Positions 38,779 to 46,974 of a stretch of 64,000 bases of DNA are shown piece by piece. Origin of the DNA: Microbacteriaceae bacterium (lineage in GTDB: Bacteria > Actinomycetota > Actinomycetes > Actinomycetales > Microbacteriaceae); NCBI GenBank assembly GCA_025463565.1, contig JAODAT010000126.1, positions 1 through 64,000 on the forward strand, given 5' to 3'. The translations under genes were made by a program, and so were the position numbers. The notes beneath the pieces were generated by a model. That model saw only the letters and a program-made list of their open reading frames with translations. It had not been told where the DNA came from and searched no databases. Positions within the stretch are counted from its first letter, which is position 1. Each line of letters opens with the position of its first letter.

Positions 38779-39969
38779 ATGGACGTTTCCGGAGCCTGGC
38801 AGCGCGCTGCCCGGGGCGCGATGCTGCTCGGTGCGGACGGTCGACTGCGACCGACGATCTTCGCCGAGATGTCCGCGCTGGCCGTCTCGACCGGTGCGAT
38901 CAACCTCGGACAGGGTTTTCCGGACGAAGACGGCCCGGCCGAAGTTCTCGACGCCGCCAAGGCCGCGATCGATGGCGGAATGAACCAGTACCCGCCCGGC
39001 ACGGGAATGCCCGTGCTGCGAAACGCGATCGCCGCGCACCAGGAACGCTTCTACGGCCTCACCCCCGACCCCGACACGGAGGTGCTGGTCACCGCGGGGG
39101 CAACCGAAGCCATCGCGGCCACGGTGCTCGCTCTCGTCGAGCCGGGCGACGAGGTGCTCACCTTCGAGCCGTTCTACGACTCCTACGCCGCGATCATCGC
39201 CCTGTCCGGGGCGGTACATCGCACGGTGGCGTTGCGCTCCCCCGACTTCCAGCCCGACCACGATGAGCTGCGGCGCGCGGTCAGCGGTCGCACCCGCGTC
39301 ATCCTCGTCAACAATCCGCACAACCCGACGGGCGCGGTGTTCGGCCGCGAAACGCTGGAGCTCATCGTGGAGCTCGCCGAACAGCATGACGCGATCATCG
39401 TCACCGACGAGGTCTACGAACACCTCACCTTCGGCGTCGCGCACTTACCGATCGCGACGCTGCCCGGGGCATCCGACCGAACGGTCACCATTTCGAGCGG
39501 CGGCAAAACGTTCAACACCACCGGCTGGAAGGTCGGCTGGCTCACCGCGCCACGCGACCTGTTGCAGGCGATCCTCGCGGTGAAGCAGTTTCTCACCTAC
39601 GTGAACGCCGCACCGTTCCAGCCGGCTATCGCCGTCGGACTGCGGCTTCCTGAGTCGTTCTTCACCGGCATCGCCGACGTGCTCGCGTCGAAGCGCGACC
39701 TGCTCTCGGCGGGCCTCATGGCCGCCGGGTTCAGCGTGAGCCCGTCGCTCGGCTCATACTTCGTGATCGCGGATGCCGCGCCCCTCGGCTTCGACGACGC
39801 CGCGGCCTTCTGCCGCCGGCTGCCCGCCCTCGCCGGAGTCGTCGCCGTGCCGGTGAGCGCCTTCGTCAGCGACGAGAACAAGGGCGAGTACGCATCCCTG
39901 GTGAGGTTCGCGTTCTGCAAAAAGGTCGACGTGCTGGAGCGCGCATCAGCGCAGCTAGCCCGCCTCTAG
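38779..39969 (+). CDS. PLP-dependent aminotransferase, class I/II
   Basis: A 396-residue fold-type I aminotransferase. INLGQGFPDEDGP at 41-53, YPPGTGMPVLR at 71-81, NNPHNPTGAVF at 178-188, Asp210 and Tyr213 in VTDEVYEHL, and the Schiff-base Lys243 in SSGGKTFNTTGWKVGW are all in place. The GQGFPDxxGP motif is typical of the branch including N-succinyldiaminopimelate/kynurenine-type aminotransferases, so DapC-like activity is possible, but lysine-pathway neighbours are absent. A leaderless-type promoter precedes it. Confidence 0.93.
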   Translation: MDVSGAWQRAARGAMLLGADGRLRPTIFAEMSALAVSTGAINLGQGFPDEDGPAEVLDAAKAAIDGGMNQYPPGTGMPVLRNAIAAHQERFYGLTPDPDTEVLVTAGATEAIAATVLALVEPGDEVLTFEPFYDSYAAIIALSGAVHRTVALRSPDFQPDHDELRRAVSGRTRVILVNNPHNPTGAVFGRETLELIVELAEQHDAIIVTDEVYEHLTFGVAHLPIATLPGASDRTVTISSGGKTFNTTGWKVGWLTAPRDLLQAILAVKQFLTYVNAAPFQPAIAVGLRLPESFFTGIADVLASKRDLLSAGLMAAGFSVSPSLGSYFVIADAAPLGFDDAAAFCRRLPALAGVVAVPVSAFVSDENKGEYASLVRFAFCKKVDVLERASAQLARL

Positions 39970-39973
39970 CCGA

Positions 39974-40030
39974 TCAACTGACTGAAATTGTTGGATGGCG
40001 CCGGCCGTAACGACAAATTGCGTCAGTTGA
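39974..40030. repeat. Intergenic palindrome D
   Basis: Perfect nine-base arms TCAACTGAC (39974-39982) and GTCAGTTGA (40022-40030); pairing continues imperfectly inward, the left arm reading TGAAATTGTTG. The 57 bases lie between the convergent aminotransferase and histidine kinase genes and may terminate both. Size and the AAATTG core resemble palindrome C. Confidence 0.65.
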
Positions 40031-40048
40031 GCGATAAAAAGCAGCGCG

Positions 40049-41803
40049 CTACGCGGCGACCTTGCGCGGCAGTGGTAGCGACAGGCTGAAGGCTGTGCCG
40101 ACGCCCTCCTCCGACTCGACATCCAGTTCGCCCTCGTGCGCGGTGACGATCGCCTTGGTGATCGTCAGCCCGAGTCCGACGCCGGGAACGGCGTTGCGAG
40201 TGGCAGTAGATGCTCGGAAGAACCGCGCATACAGCTGGTCGAGCTCAGACGCAGGGATGCCCATTCCGGTGTCACGCACCGTGATGATGGCGTCTTCTGC
40301 GTTGGTTCCGACGCTCACCGTCACAGTGCCGCCGCGCGGCGTGAATTTGATCGCGTTGGAGATGAGGTTGTCACAGGCCTGACCGAGACGGACGGCGTCG
40401 CCGCGCACCACGATCGACTTGACGGAGCCGTCGAGCACCAGGTCGACCCCGGCGTTCGCAGCGTTGGGTTTCGCGGAGATCACCGAGGCGTTCACTACGT
40501 CACCGAGAGCCACGAGGCTCACGTCGAGCGGGAACCTGCCCGACGAGACCTGCGCGGTGAACAGCAGGTCGCCCACGAGCCGAAGCAGCCGGTGCGCGTT
40601 GCGCTCGGCGACCCCGAGGTACTGCATCTGCTCGGTGGACAGCGGTGATTCCTCGTCGTCGCGCATGAGCTCGAGGTAGCCGAGTATCGACGAGAGCGGC
40701 GTCCGTAGCTCGTGCGAGATGAGCCCGACGAACTCGTCTTTCAAGCGCGAGACCTCGAGGGCCTGCGTGACGTCCGTCGCTACGAAGATGTAGCCGATGG
40801 TGACGCCCTGCTCGTCCGAACGAGGCGTGACCGCGACCGAGACGCTGAGCTGCGAGCCATCGTTACGCACGTAGACCCAGTCACGCACCTCGGCGCGACC
40901 AAGTCGAGCCGACTCCACGAGCGCGGAGAACCCGGGGTTCAGCACGGTCGCGCCGGGCGGGTAGCTGAGTTCCTTCGCGCGAGCCTCGAGTTCCTCCTCG
41001 AGGTGGAACTCGAACATGTAGCGCTTGCCCTGGGTCTCGTCGGGGGCGAGCCCTAGCATGACCGATGCACCCGGGTTCCAGACGTCGATGAGCCCGGTGA
41101 GGTCGGTGCCGATCACGGCCTGCTCGGTCACGGCGTCGAGCACGCTGCGCGTGAGCCGATCGGCCGCGCGCAGACGTTCCTCGTTGACTGCGAGCGCCTG
41201 CGCACCCGCCATTGCCTCGTCGAGCAGCGCCTCGCGCTGGCGAGCCAGGTCGCGGATGGCGACGTACTGCTTGCGGCTCTGGCGGGACATCTCGTTGATG
41301 ATCGCCGCGGTGATGCCATACACGATTGGGCCGACGACGCCCCGCAGCCACTCCGACGCATCGGCGGGAGCTCTCCAGTTGACCACGTATGGCAGCATTA
41401 GCGCGGCGGAGGCGCCGAACATCGACACGGCGATCCAGCGCCGTCCCCGCTCGGTCGCAATCCACACCATCGGCAGGATGATGAGCGACCCGAACAGGGA
41501 GGTGATGCCGCCGGTGCCCACCCGTAGGAAGGCGATGGCGGTGAGTGACAGACCCGGCACGATGAGCGCCCACCAGCGGTCGTAGGTAACCTGTCGGGTG
41601 AAGTACAGCGCCACGATCGTGGCGATGGTCATGAAGACCGACCCGACGATGACCGCGTACGGGCTCGTGATCAGGATCGAGGGCACCGAGATGGCCGTGA
41701 TCGTCGCCGCCGCGAACGCGACAGCGGTTGGCAACTGCTTCAGCGCCGGCGAGGGCCGGTCGACCGACAGCCGGCCCATCACGATCTCCCAGAGGCGTCG
41801 CAT
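40049..41803 (-). CDS. Membrane PAS sensor histidine kinase
   Basis: A 584-residue sensor. The N-terminal 170 residues contain about six membrane helices without a large extracellular loop (MHYT/7TM-like sensing region). A PAS domain spans about 215-345, then HisKA with the phospho-His364 in SHELRTPLSSILGYLELM, and HATPase_c at about 470-580 with NLISNAIKFTPRGG and a DTGMGIP loop. It is the last gene of the eight-gene operon and its start overlaps the preceding receiver stop by one base. It probably phosphorylates the three receiver domains of the same operon. Confidence 0.93.
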   Translation of the reverse strand: MRRLWEIVMGRLSVDRPSPALKQLPTAVAFAAATITAISVPSILITSPYAVIVGSVFMTIATIVALYFTRQVTYDRWWALIVPGLSLTAIAFLRVGTGGITSLFGSLIILPMVWIATERGRRWIAVSMFGASAALMLPYVVNWRAPADASEWLRGVVGPIVYGITAAIINEMSRQSRKQYVAIRDLARQREALLDEAMAGAQALAVNEERLRAADRLTRSVLDAVTEQAVIGTDLTGLIDVWNPGASVMLGLAPDETQGKRYMFEFHLEEELEARAKELSYPPGATVLNPGFSALVESARLGRAEVRDWVYVRNDGSQLSVSVAVTPRSDEQGVTIGYIFVATDVTQALEVSRLKDEFVGLISHELRTPLSSILGYLELMRDDEESPLSTEQMQYLGVAERNAHRLLRLVGDLLFTAQVSSGRFPLDVSLVALGDVVNASVISAKPNAANAGVDLVLDGSVKSIVVRGDAVRLGQACDNLISNAIKFTPRGGTVTVSVGTNAEDAIITVRDTGMGIPASELDQLYARFFRASTATRNAVPGVGLGLTITKAIVTAHEGELDVESEEGVGTAFSLSLPLPRKVAA

Positions 41804-42192
41804 TACGAGGCCGGCATCAGATCGGACAGACGGATGGCGAGCTCGCGGGGGCTGAACGGTTTGGAGAGGAAGTGCGAGGCGCCGGCTTCGAATCCGGCGT
41901 CGCGCGACTGCTCGTCGACGGCGGCCGACAGCATCACGATCATGGTGTCGTCGAGCGCGATGTCGTTGCGTACCAGCCTGCTCACCTCCAGCCCGGTCAT
42001 CCCGGGCATCGAGACGTCGAGCACCACCATGTCGGGCCGGAACTCCAGGATGGCGGCGTAGGCCTGCGTGCCGTCCTCCGCGCTCGCCACCAGGTCGAAG
42101 CCGGCCCGGTCGACCGCGATCGCGACGAGCGCGCGGATGTCGGCGTCGTCATCCGCGATCACAACCCGGGGCTGTCTGGATGTTTCTGTCAT
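41803..42192 (-). CDS. Receiver-only response regulator
   Basis: A 129-residue single CheY-like receiver. Acidic pocket IADDD at 12-16, phospho-acceptor Asp59 in VVLDVSMPG, and Lys111 in LSKPFSP. There is no output domain, so it would act through protein contact. The ATG overlaps the preceding receiver stop in an ATGA; a longer upstream frame falls inside that gene and is rejected. It is coupled to the kinase that follows. Confidence 0.93.
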   Translation of the reverse strand: MTETSRQPRVVIADDDADIRALVAIAVDRAGFDLVASAEDGTQAYAAILEFRPDMVVLDVSMPGMTGLEVSRLVRNDIALDDTMIVMLSAAVDEQSRDAGFEAGASHFLSKPFSPRELAIRLSDLMPAS

Positions 42193-42569
42193 TGTGCGCT
42201 CCATCTCGGCACGTGGTCGCGCAGAACGCGGCGCACCTGTGCCCCGGTGAATGGCTTCGGCAGGACTGCCTGGGCCTCTGGGTAATCTGTGGCGTCGAGC
42301 ACCGAGGTGATCGCGATGGCGCACTCCGGGCGCTCCGCCTTGAGTCGTGCGGTGAGATCCCACCCGGTGATGCCGGGCAGTACGAGGTCGATCACCGCGA
42401 GATCGGGTGTCTGCCGGCTGTACGCGAGGATCGCTTCCTCAGCGCTGCCGACCGCGACCACATCACAACCGGCGCGTTCGAAGTAGCGCGCGAGCAGCGT
42501 GCGCTGGTCTTCGCTGTCGTCGACGACGAGGATCCTCGGTCGCGCGATCGCGGGAATGGTGACGGTCAT
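42189..42569 (-). CDS. Receiver-only response regulator
   Basis: A 126-residue single receiver. Acidic residues in LVVDDSEDQ (14-22), phospho-acceptor Asp61 in AVIDLVLPGITG, and Lys105 in VLPKPFTG. Its sequence differs substantially from the next receiver, so it is not a recent tandem copy. It overlaps both neighbours by four bases. Confidence 0.93.
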   Translation of the reverse strand: MTVTIPAIARPRILVVDDSEDQRTLLARYFERAGCDVVAVGSAEEAILAYSRQTPDLAVIDLVLPGITGWDLTARLKAERPECAIAITSVLDATDYPEAQAVLPKPFTGAQVRRVLRDHVPRWSAQ

Positions 42570-42697
42570 GAGAAGAACACCTGTCTGATGATGATGAGCA
42601 CCGCGACGATCGCGAAGGCCAGCAAAGCTTTGGGAATGAGCACGCGTTCGTGCCTGCGGTCAGCGTCGATCTCGCGCTGCTCCTGTTGTTCTCTCAC
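42566..42697 (-). CDS. 43-residue single-helix membrane peptide
   Basis: A very small gene whose GTG overlaps the upstream glycosyltransferase stop (GTGA, 42694-42697) and whose stop overlaps the downstream receiver ATG (ATGA, 42566-42569). The first 20 residues are charged (VREQQEQREIDADRRHERVL), followed by a hydrophobic helix (ALLAFAIVAVLIII) and the end RQVFFS. Precise overlaps at both ends, and the charged-then-hydrophobic design, support translation. It may be an accessory subunit of the membrane glycosyltransferase, as small proteins are for other synthases. Confidence 0.7.
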   Translation of the reverse strand: MREQQEQREIDADRRHERVLIPKALLAFAIVAVLIIIRQVFFS

Positions 42698-44163
42698 GCG
42701 AGCACCCGTCCCGTCTTCTCGGTTTTGTCCCAGCGCGACTCGGCGTGACGGAGCTCTTTGATGTACGAGTCGAAGGTGATCGCGCAGAGCAGGGAGCCGT
42801 AGCCGACCAGGTAGATGAGGAGCGGTGAAAGCACTCGTCCCGCGCCTGTCTTGTCGACCTTGCGCGCCAGCCACGCGCCGACCATCGAGAACGGGATCCA
42901 GATGTAGATGGCCACGGTCAGCCAGAACAGTCCCGCCTCGTCCAGTTTTCCGCCGAACAGCCCCGGGAGGTAGACCTCGACCAGCTTCGGGAAGAAAGCG
43001 GTGAGCATCACGAGCATCGAGATGATGCCCGGGAAGGTGATCACCTCTCGCCAGGCGTTCGCCGCCAGCTTCCTGTCCATCTGGGAACCGAGCGCGAGGA
43101 TATAGACGTAGGTGCACGCCGCCGAGATCCACAGGGTGCGGAACAGGATTGACGCCAGATCGCTCTGGATCAGCAGCAGGCCGAGCAGGCCGATCGACGA
43201 CAGCACCATCGCCACCGGCAGCAGCCAGAGGCTGAACCAGACCAGGCCGAACGAGATCGTGCCGAGCTTGTGCACACGCGACGGGCGGAACCAGATCTTG
43301 CGATAGCGGGCGGTGACCGAGACGTTTCCGCGGGCCCAGCGCAGGCGCTGCTTCCACAGGGCATCCACCGACCCCGGTTCTTCCGCCAGCACGATCGCGA
43401 GTGGCTCGAAGACCACCTTGCGGCCCCTCAGCTGCGTCTCGAAGGTGGTGATGGTGTCTTCGGCGAGCGAGGAGGTATCGATCTGGCCGCCGATGGCGAT
43501 GAGGTTCTCACGGGTGTGCAGCTGAGCCCCGCCGGCGAGGCAGGCCTGGGCACCGAGCACGTTCTGGGCCCGCCGTGCGGCCGGCTGGCTGAGGATGTAC
43601 TCGATGCCGATGAAGCGGGTCAGGTAGTTCTTGTCCGCGCTGCCCTCGCGGATGTACGCGGACACCGCGCCGACCTCGGGGTCGGCGAAGTGACGGGTCA
43701 TCTTGCGCAGCGAGTTCGGCAGGTATTTGACGTCGGCGTCCATGATGAGGAGCGCCTCCATCCAGTCGTCCTCGAGGATGATGCGGATGCCGTGGTTGAG
43801 GGTGTGGGCCTTGCCCTCGCCACCCTTCTCACGACGCAGGTGGAACACGCTGCCCGGGTATTGGGCCGCCTTAGCGAGAATCACGTCCGGCGTGTTGTCG
43901 GTGCTGGCGTCGTCGACGACGTAGACGCGCAGCCTCTCGCGCGGGTAGTCGAGCGCCATGAGGCGGTCGATAGAGCTGCCGATGACGGCGCCCTCGTTCC
44001 AGGCCGGCACCACGATCGCCACGCGCGGGGCCATCGGGTGAGCCTTGCCGTAATGGTTGATGAAGGCGTGGAACGGGATCGCAAGGAACGAATACGCGGC
44101 GGACAGCACCGGCACGGCAGCTGTCGCGACCAGGATGAGGAAAAAGATCTCGAGGGCGATCAT
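42694..44163 (-). CDS. Membrane family 2 glycosyltransferase, BcsA/PgaC/hyaluronan synthase-like
   Basis: A 489-residue processive-type synthase. An N-terminal helix (1-30), then the GT-A domain with VVPAWNEGAVIG (51-62), Asp84-Asp85 in VVDDAS, DAD at 142-144, an acceptor-like AEDTITT near 234-240 and the Q-RLRW motif at 272-276, which marks processive beta-glycan synthases; four or five C-terminal helices form the export channel. ATGA overlap with the preceding PHP gene. The polymer is unknown; the nearby PIG-L deacetylase would be compatible with an N-acetylhexosamine-containing glycan. Confidence 0.9.
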   Translation of the reverse strand: MIALEIFFLILVATAAVPVLSAAYSFLAIPFHAFINHYGKAHPMAPRVAIVVPAWNEGAVIGSSIDRLMALDYPRERLRVYVVDDASTDNTPDVILAKAAQYPGSVFHLRREKGGEGKAHTLNHGIRIILEDDWMEALLIMDADVKYLPNSLRKMTRHFADPEVGAVSAYIREGSADKNYLTRFIGIEYILSQPAARRAQNVLGAQACLAGGAQLHTRENLIAIGGQIDTSSLAEDTITTFETQLRGRKVVFEPLAIVLAEEPGSVDALWKQRLRWARGNVSVTARYRKIWFRPSRVHKLGTISFGLVWFSLWLLPVAMVLSSIGLLGLLLIQSDLASILFRTLWISAACTYVYILALGSQMDRKLAANAWREVITFPGIISMLVMLTAFFPKLVEVYLPGLFGGKLDEAGLFWLTVAIYIWIPFSMVGAWLARKVDKTGAGRVLSPLLIYLVGYGSLLCAITFDSYIKELRHAESRWDKTEKTGRVLA

Positions 44164-44861
44164 GCGGCAACCCCCTGGAGGAGTGTCGCCACGGCGTGGT
44201 AGCGGCCGACATCGCGCGCGATGTGGCTGTCGGTGGATGCCACGAGGGTGACGCCGGCCGAGCGGGCTGCCGCGAGGGAACGGGGAGACGGGCACGCCCA
44301 CTTCTCGTTGACCTCGACGAGGGTTCCGGTGCGTGCAGCTCCCGACGCCCAGGCCGCCAGATGTTCGTCGGTCAGGTCGCTCTCGCTGAGCCCGACCTTC
44401 GGAAGAATGGAGAAGCAGTGCGCGAGCTGGCCCTCGTCGACGCCGCCCATTGCCGCGACGAGCGCGCCGACCAGCAGATCGAGTGCGTCGGATGTGGAGA
44501 GCCCGTCACGCAGGCGCGCGACGGTCGCGCTCGGCGACCAGGGGCCGTCGTAGCCGGGGAACTGGTGATCCGCGATGAGCACGGCCCCGCGGTAGTCCGC
44601 GGGAAGGTCGAGGCGGCCGCTGGCATCCATCATCTTGGTCTCGACGCCGGTGAACACCGTCAGCCCATCGGGAACCGGTTCGGCGGCGACGGCCGCGAGA
44701 AACTCGGGCACCCAGGTGGTGTCCGCGCGCACGTGGTCGACCAGGCGCAACTCGGTGAGTCCGACGGCAGATGCTGCCGCGATGTTCTCGGCGACGGTGC
44801 TGACCGCGTCGTCGGAGAAGGTGGAGTGCACGTGGAAGTCGCCACGGAGTATGGAGTCCAT
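44160..44861 (-). CDS. PHP-domain phosphoesterase
   Basis: A 233-residue protein. The first metal motif GDFHVHSTFSDDA is at residues 7-19, a second region LRLVDHVRAD follows, and the C terminus has ASTDSHIARDVGRYH, all typical PHP metal ligands. Family members act as histidinol-phosphatase-like or other phosphatases. It is embedded between the ATP-grasp and glycosyltransferase genes with 1-4 nt overlaps, so its substrate is probably an intermediate of that pathway. Confidence 0.88.
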   Translation of the reverse strand: MDSILRGDFHVHSTFSDDAVSTVAENIAAASAVGLTELRLVDHVRADTTWVPEFLAAVAAEPVPDGLTVFTGVETKMMDASGRLDLPADYRGAVLIADHQFPGYDGPWSPSATVARLRDGLSTSDALDLLVGALVAAMGGVDEGQLAHCFSILPKVGLSESDLTDEHLAAWASGAARTGTLVEVNEKWACPSPRSLAAARSAGVTLVASTDSHIARDVGRYHAVATLLQGVAA

Positions 44862-45847
44862 CAGTCGTCCTCCCCGTGCGCCGCGTTCTCGGAGTGCAGG
44901 ATCTCACTGGGGTCGACGAAGACGTCTTCGAGGTAACGGACGTTGGCGATTTCGACGAAGTCGACATGCGAGGGAAGGTCGTGGCCGAGGGCCAGGTCGA
45001 GCGCGAGCGACGGCATGTCGACGCCCGCGGCGATGGTGAGCGGCATCGCGCCCGGGAAGCGCGGGTTCACCTCGAGCAGCGCGGGCACGCCGTTCACGTC
45101 ATAGCGCAGCTGCACGTTGGCGACCCCGACCAGATCGATGGCCTCGGCGACCGCGGTGGCGGTCGCCTCGAGGCCGTCGTCTTTCACCGTGCGGCCGGCA
45201 ATCGAGACGCCGGAGTCGACCCGGGTGCGAGTGCGCGGCACTGCGGCGATCACGGTGCCCGCCGCGTTCGCGAATACGTCGACCGAGAACTCGTCGCCGG
45301 GCAGCAGTTCCTGCGCGATGAGCGTGTCGTCGTCGCCGAGCTCGTTGAGCGCGGTGCGGTCGTGCACGAGTCGCACCCCGCGCGAGCCGGCACCACGGCG
45401 CGGTTTGACGATGATCGGAAATTCCCAGTTCACGGCCGCGGCATCCGGGCCGACGAGTCGGGTGATCGGCACGCGGGCGTACGGGGTCACCCGCGCGGCG
45501 AGCGCGAACTTGTCGAGCGTCACGTCGAGGGTCTCGAGCGAGGGGGCGGCCAGAACGGTCGATCCGAGCTCGCCACGGCGCGCGGCCAGCGACGGCAGCT
45601 CGAAGTCGACGGTGGAGAACAGCACGTCGATCTCGTCCGCGGCGCAGATGGCGATCAGCTCGTCGACGAACTCCGGCGAAAGGCCGCGCGGCACGATGCG
45701 ACGACGGTCGGCGTCGACGAGGTAGAGACCGCTCGCCCAGCCGTCCATGTCTGCGGCGAATACCTCGACATCCGTCCGCTTCAGAAGCGAACGAATTACC
45801 GCAACACCCGCTGGCCCCCCGGCCCCCGTCACCAGCGCCCTGGTCAT
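44861..45847 (-). CDS. ATP-grasp enzyme
   Basis: A 328-residue protein. The N-terminal part is a Rossmann-like preATP-grasp domain (TGAGGPAGVAVIRSLLKR at 7-24). The ATP-grasp core includes FPIIVKPRRGAGSRGVRLV (about 142-160), LIAQELLPGDEFSVDVF and LLEVNPRFPGAMPLTI with the metal-binding Glu and Asn. It resembles carbamoyl-phosphate-synthase-large-chain-like ligases that couple a carboxylate to an amine. The acceptor is unknown. Its ATG overlaps the stop of the RR-PIG-L gene (ATGA). Confidence 0.9.
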   Translation of the reverse strand: MTRALVTGAGGPAGVAVIRSLLKRTDVEVFAADMDGWASGLYLVDADRRRIVPRGLSPEFVDELIAICAADEIDVLFSTVDFELPSLAARRGELGSTVLAAPSLETLDVTLDKFALAARVTPYARVPITRLVGPDAAAVNWEFPIIVKPRRGAGSRGVRLVHDRTALNELGDDDTLIAQELLPGDEFSVDVFANAAGTVIAAVPRTRTRVDSGVSIAGRTVKDDGLEATATAVAEAIDLVGVANVQLRYDVNGVPALLEVNPRFPGAMPLTIAAGVDMPSLALDLALGHDLPSHVDFVEIANVRYLEDVFVDPSEILHSENAAHGEDD

Positions 45848-46920
45848 GAGTCGCCCAAGGCCTGGCGTTGCTTCTCAGCACGTACTGCGGCCGAGATGTC
45901 GGAACGTGACACCGAGACGTCGGCCGACTCGCGAACGATCTCCAGCGGCTCGCAACTGACGCCCTGCCCGTAGCGGGACCAGTATCGTGCGGTGGCGAGC
46001 ACGAAATCGGGCTCGAGGTAGCCGCGAATCTCGGCCTGCGACGCGAAGCAGGCGATCAGCGCCAGCTTCGACTCGGTGAAGCCGTCGATGGAGACGAAGC
46101 GATTGGGCCGGTAGTCGACCGTGGCCGACGGGCTCTGGTAGCAGGCGACGGTGCGAACGTTGCGGGTGGCGACGAGGCTCGCCTCGTGCACGGCACGGTG
46201 GTCCTGGTGACGGTCGTGGTTGCTGTGGGTGTAGACGATGCTGGGGTTGGTTTCCCGCACCACCCGCTCGATGATGCCCACCGTCGGGTCGGAATTCGAG
46301 ATCTGGGTGTCGACGAGATCTTCCATGAAGAGTCGCGCGCCGATTAACTCGGCGGCGGCGAGCGACTCGTGCTGGCGGTCGTCCGCCTCGCCTCCGCGTG
46401 CTCCGCGGGAGAGAGTGAGGATGGTCACGGTGTCGCCGGCCGCCCGGTGCGCGGCAAGGATGCCGCCGACGCCGATCTCCACGTCATCCGGATGAGCTCC
46501 GATGGCGAGCACCACCTCGCGCTGCGGCGCCGCGGCCTGCGCGCGCCGAAACTCCTGGGCGAGACGCGTGACGACGGAGATGAGGTCGGATGACGTCACC
46601 GGCTTGGTGAGAAACTCGTCGGCCTGGCTGCGCAGGGCCTGCACCGCGTAGTCGATCGACACGTGTGCGGTCATCACGACGACGGGCGTTCCCGGCCGGT
46701 CCGCGCGGATGAGGTCGATCAGTTCGAGTCCGGTGAGGCCGGGCATCTCGATGTCGGTGATCACTACGTCCGGTTCGAAGCTGGCGATCATGGTCCTGGC
46801 GAGCAGGGGATCGACGATCGTCTGCACGAGCATGCCGCGCTTCTCGAGCACCGTCTGGGTGAAATAGGCGACATCGGCGTCGTCTTCGACTACGACAACG
46901 CGGTACGCCTGATCCACCAT
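45844..46920 (-). CDS. Response-regulator receiver fused to PIG-L (LmbE) deacetylase
   Basis: A 358-residue two-domain protein, first gene of the operon. The receiver (1-125) has acidic VEDDAD, phospho-acceptor Asp56 in VITDIEMPG and Lys107 in LTKPVTS. The PIG-L domain (about 134-340) has the zinc motif AHPDD at 142-146 and HQDH at 238-241. PIG-L enzymes remove N-acetyl groups from GlcNAc-containing glycoconjugates (for example MshB in mycothiol synthesis). Direct control of deacetylation by phosphorylation is therefore suggested. A GGGGGAG ribosome site lies before the ATG. No DNA-binding domain is present. Confidence 0.92.
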   Translation of the reverse strand: MVDQAYRVVVVEDDADVAYFTQTVLEKRGMLVQTIVDPLLARTMIASFEPDVVITDIEMPGLTGLELIDLIRADRPGTPVVVMTAHVSIDYAVQALRSQADEFLTKPVTSSDLISVVTRLAQEFRRAQAAAPQREVVLAIGAHPDDVEIGVGGILAAHRAAGDTVTILTLSRGARGGEADDRQHESLAAAELIGARLFMEDLVDTQISNSDPTVGIIERVVRETNPSIVYTHSNHDRHQDHRAVHEASLVATRNVRTVACYQSPSATVDYRPNRFVSIDGFTESKLALIACFASQAEIRGYLEPDFVLATARYWSRYGQGVSCEPLEIVRESADVSVSRSDISAAVRAEKQRQALGDS

Positions 46921-46974
46921 GATGTACTGCTCCCCCGAACTATGGTGTGCTGACTCTACTCGGGGGTATCTCTA

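Noticed and set aside
46933..46970. CCCCCGA...TCGGGGG inverted repeat between the nitrilase and RR-PIG-L genes, considered as a riboswitch
   Set aside because: The arms are seven bases with a loop of more than 20 and no conserved core; at most a weak terminator or part of the leader with the ribosome site.
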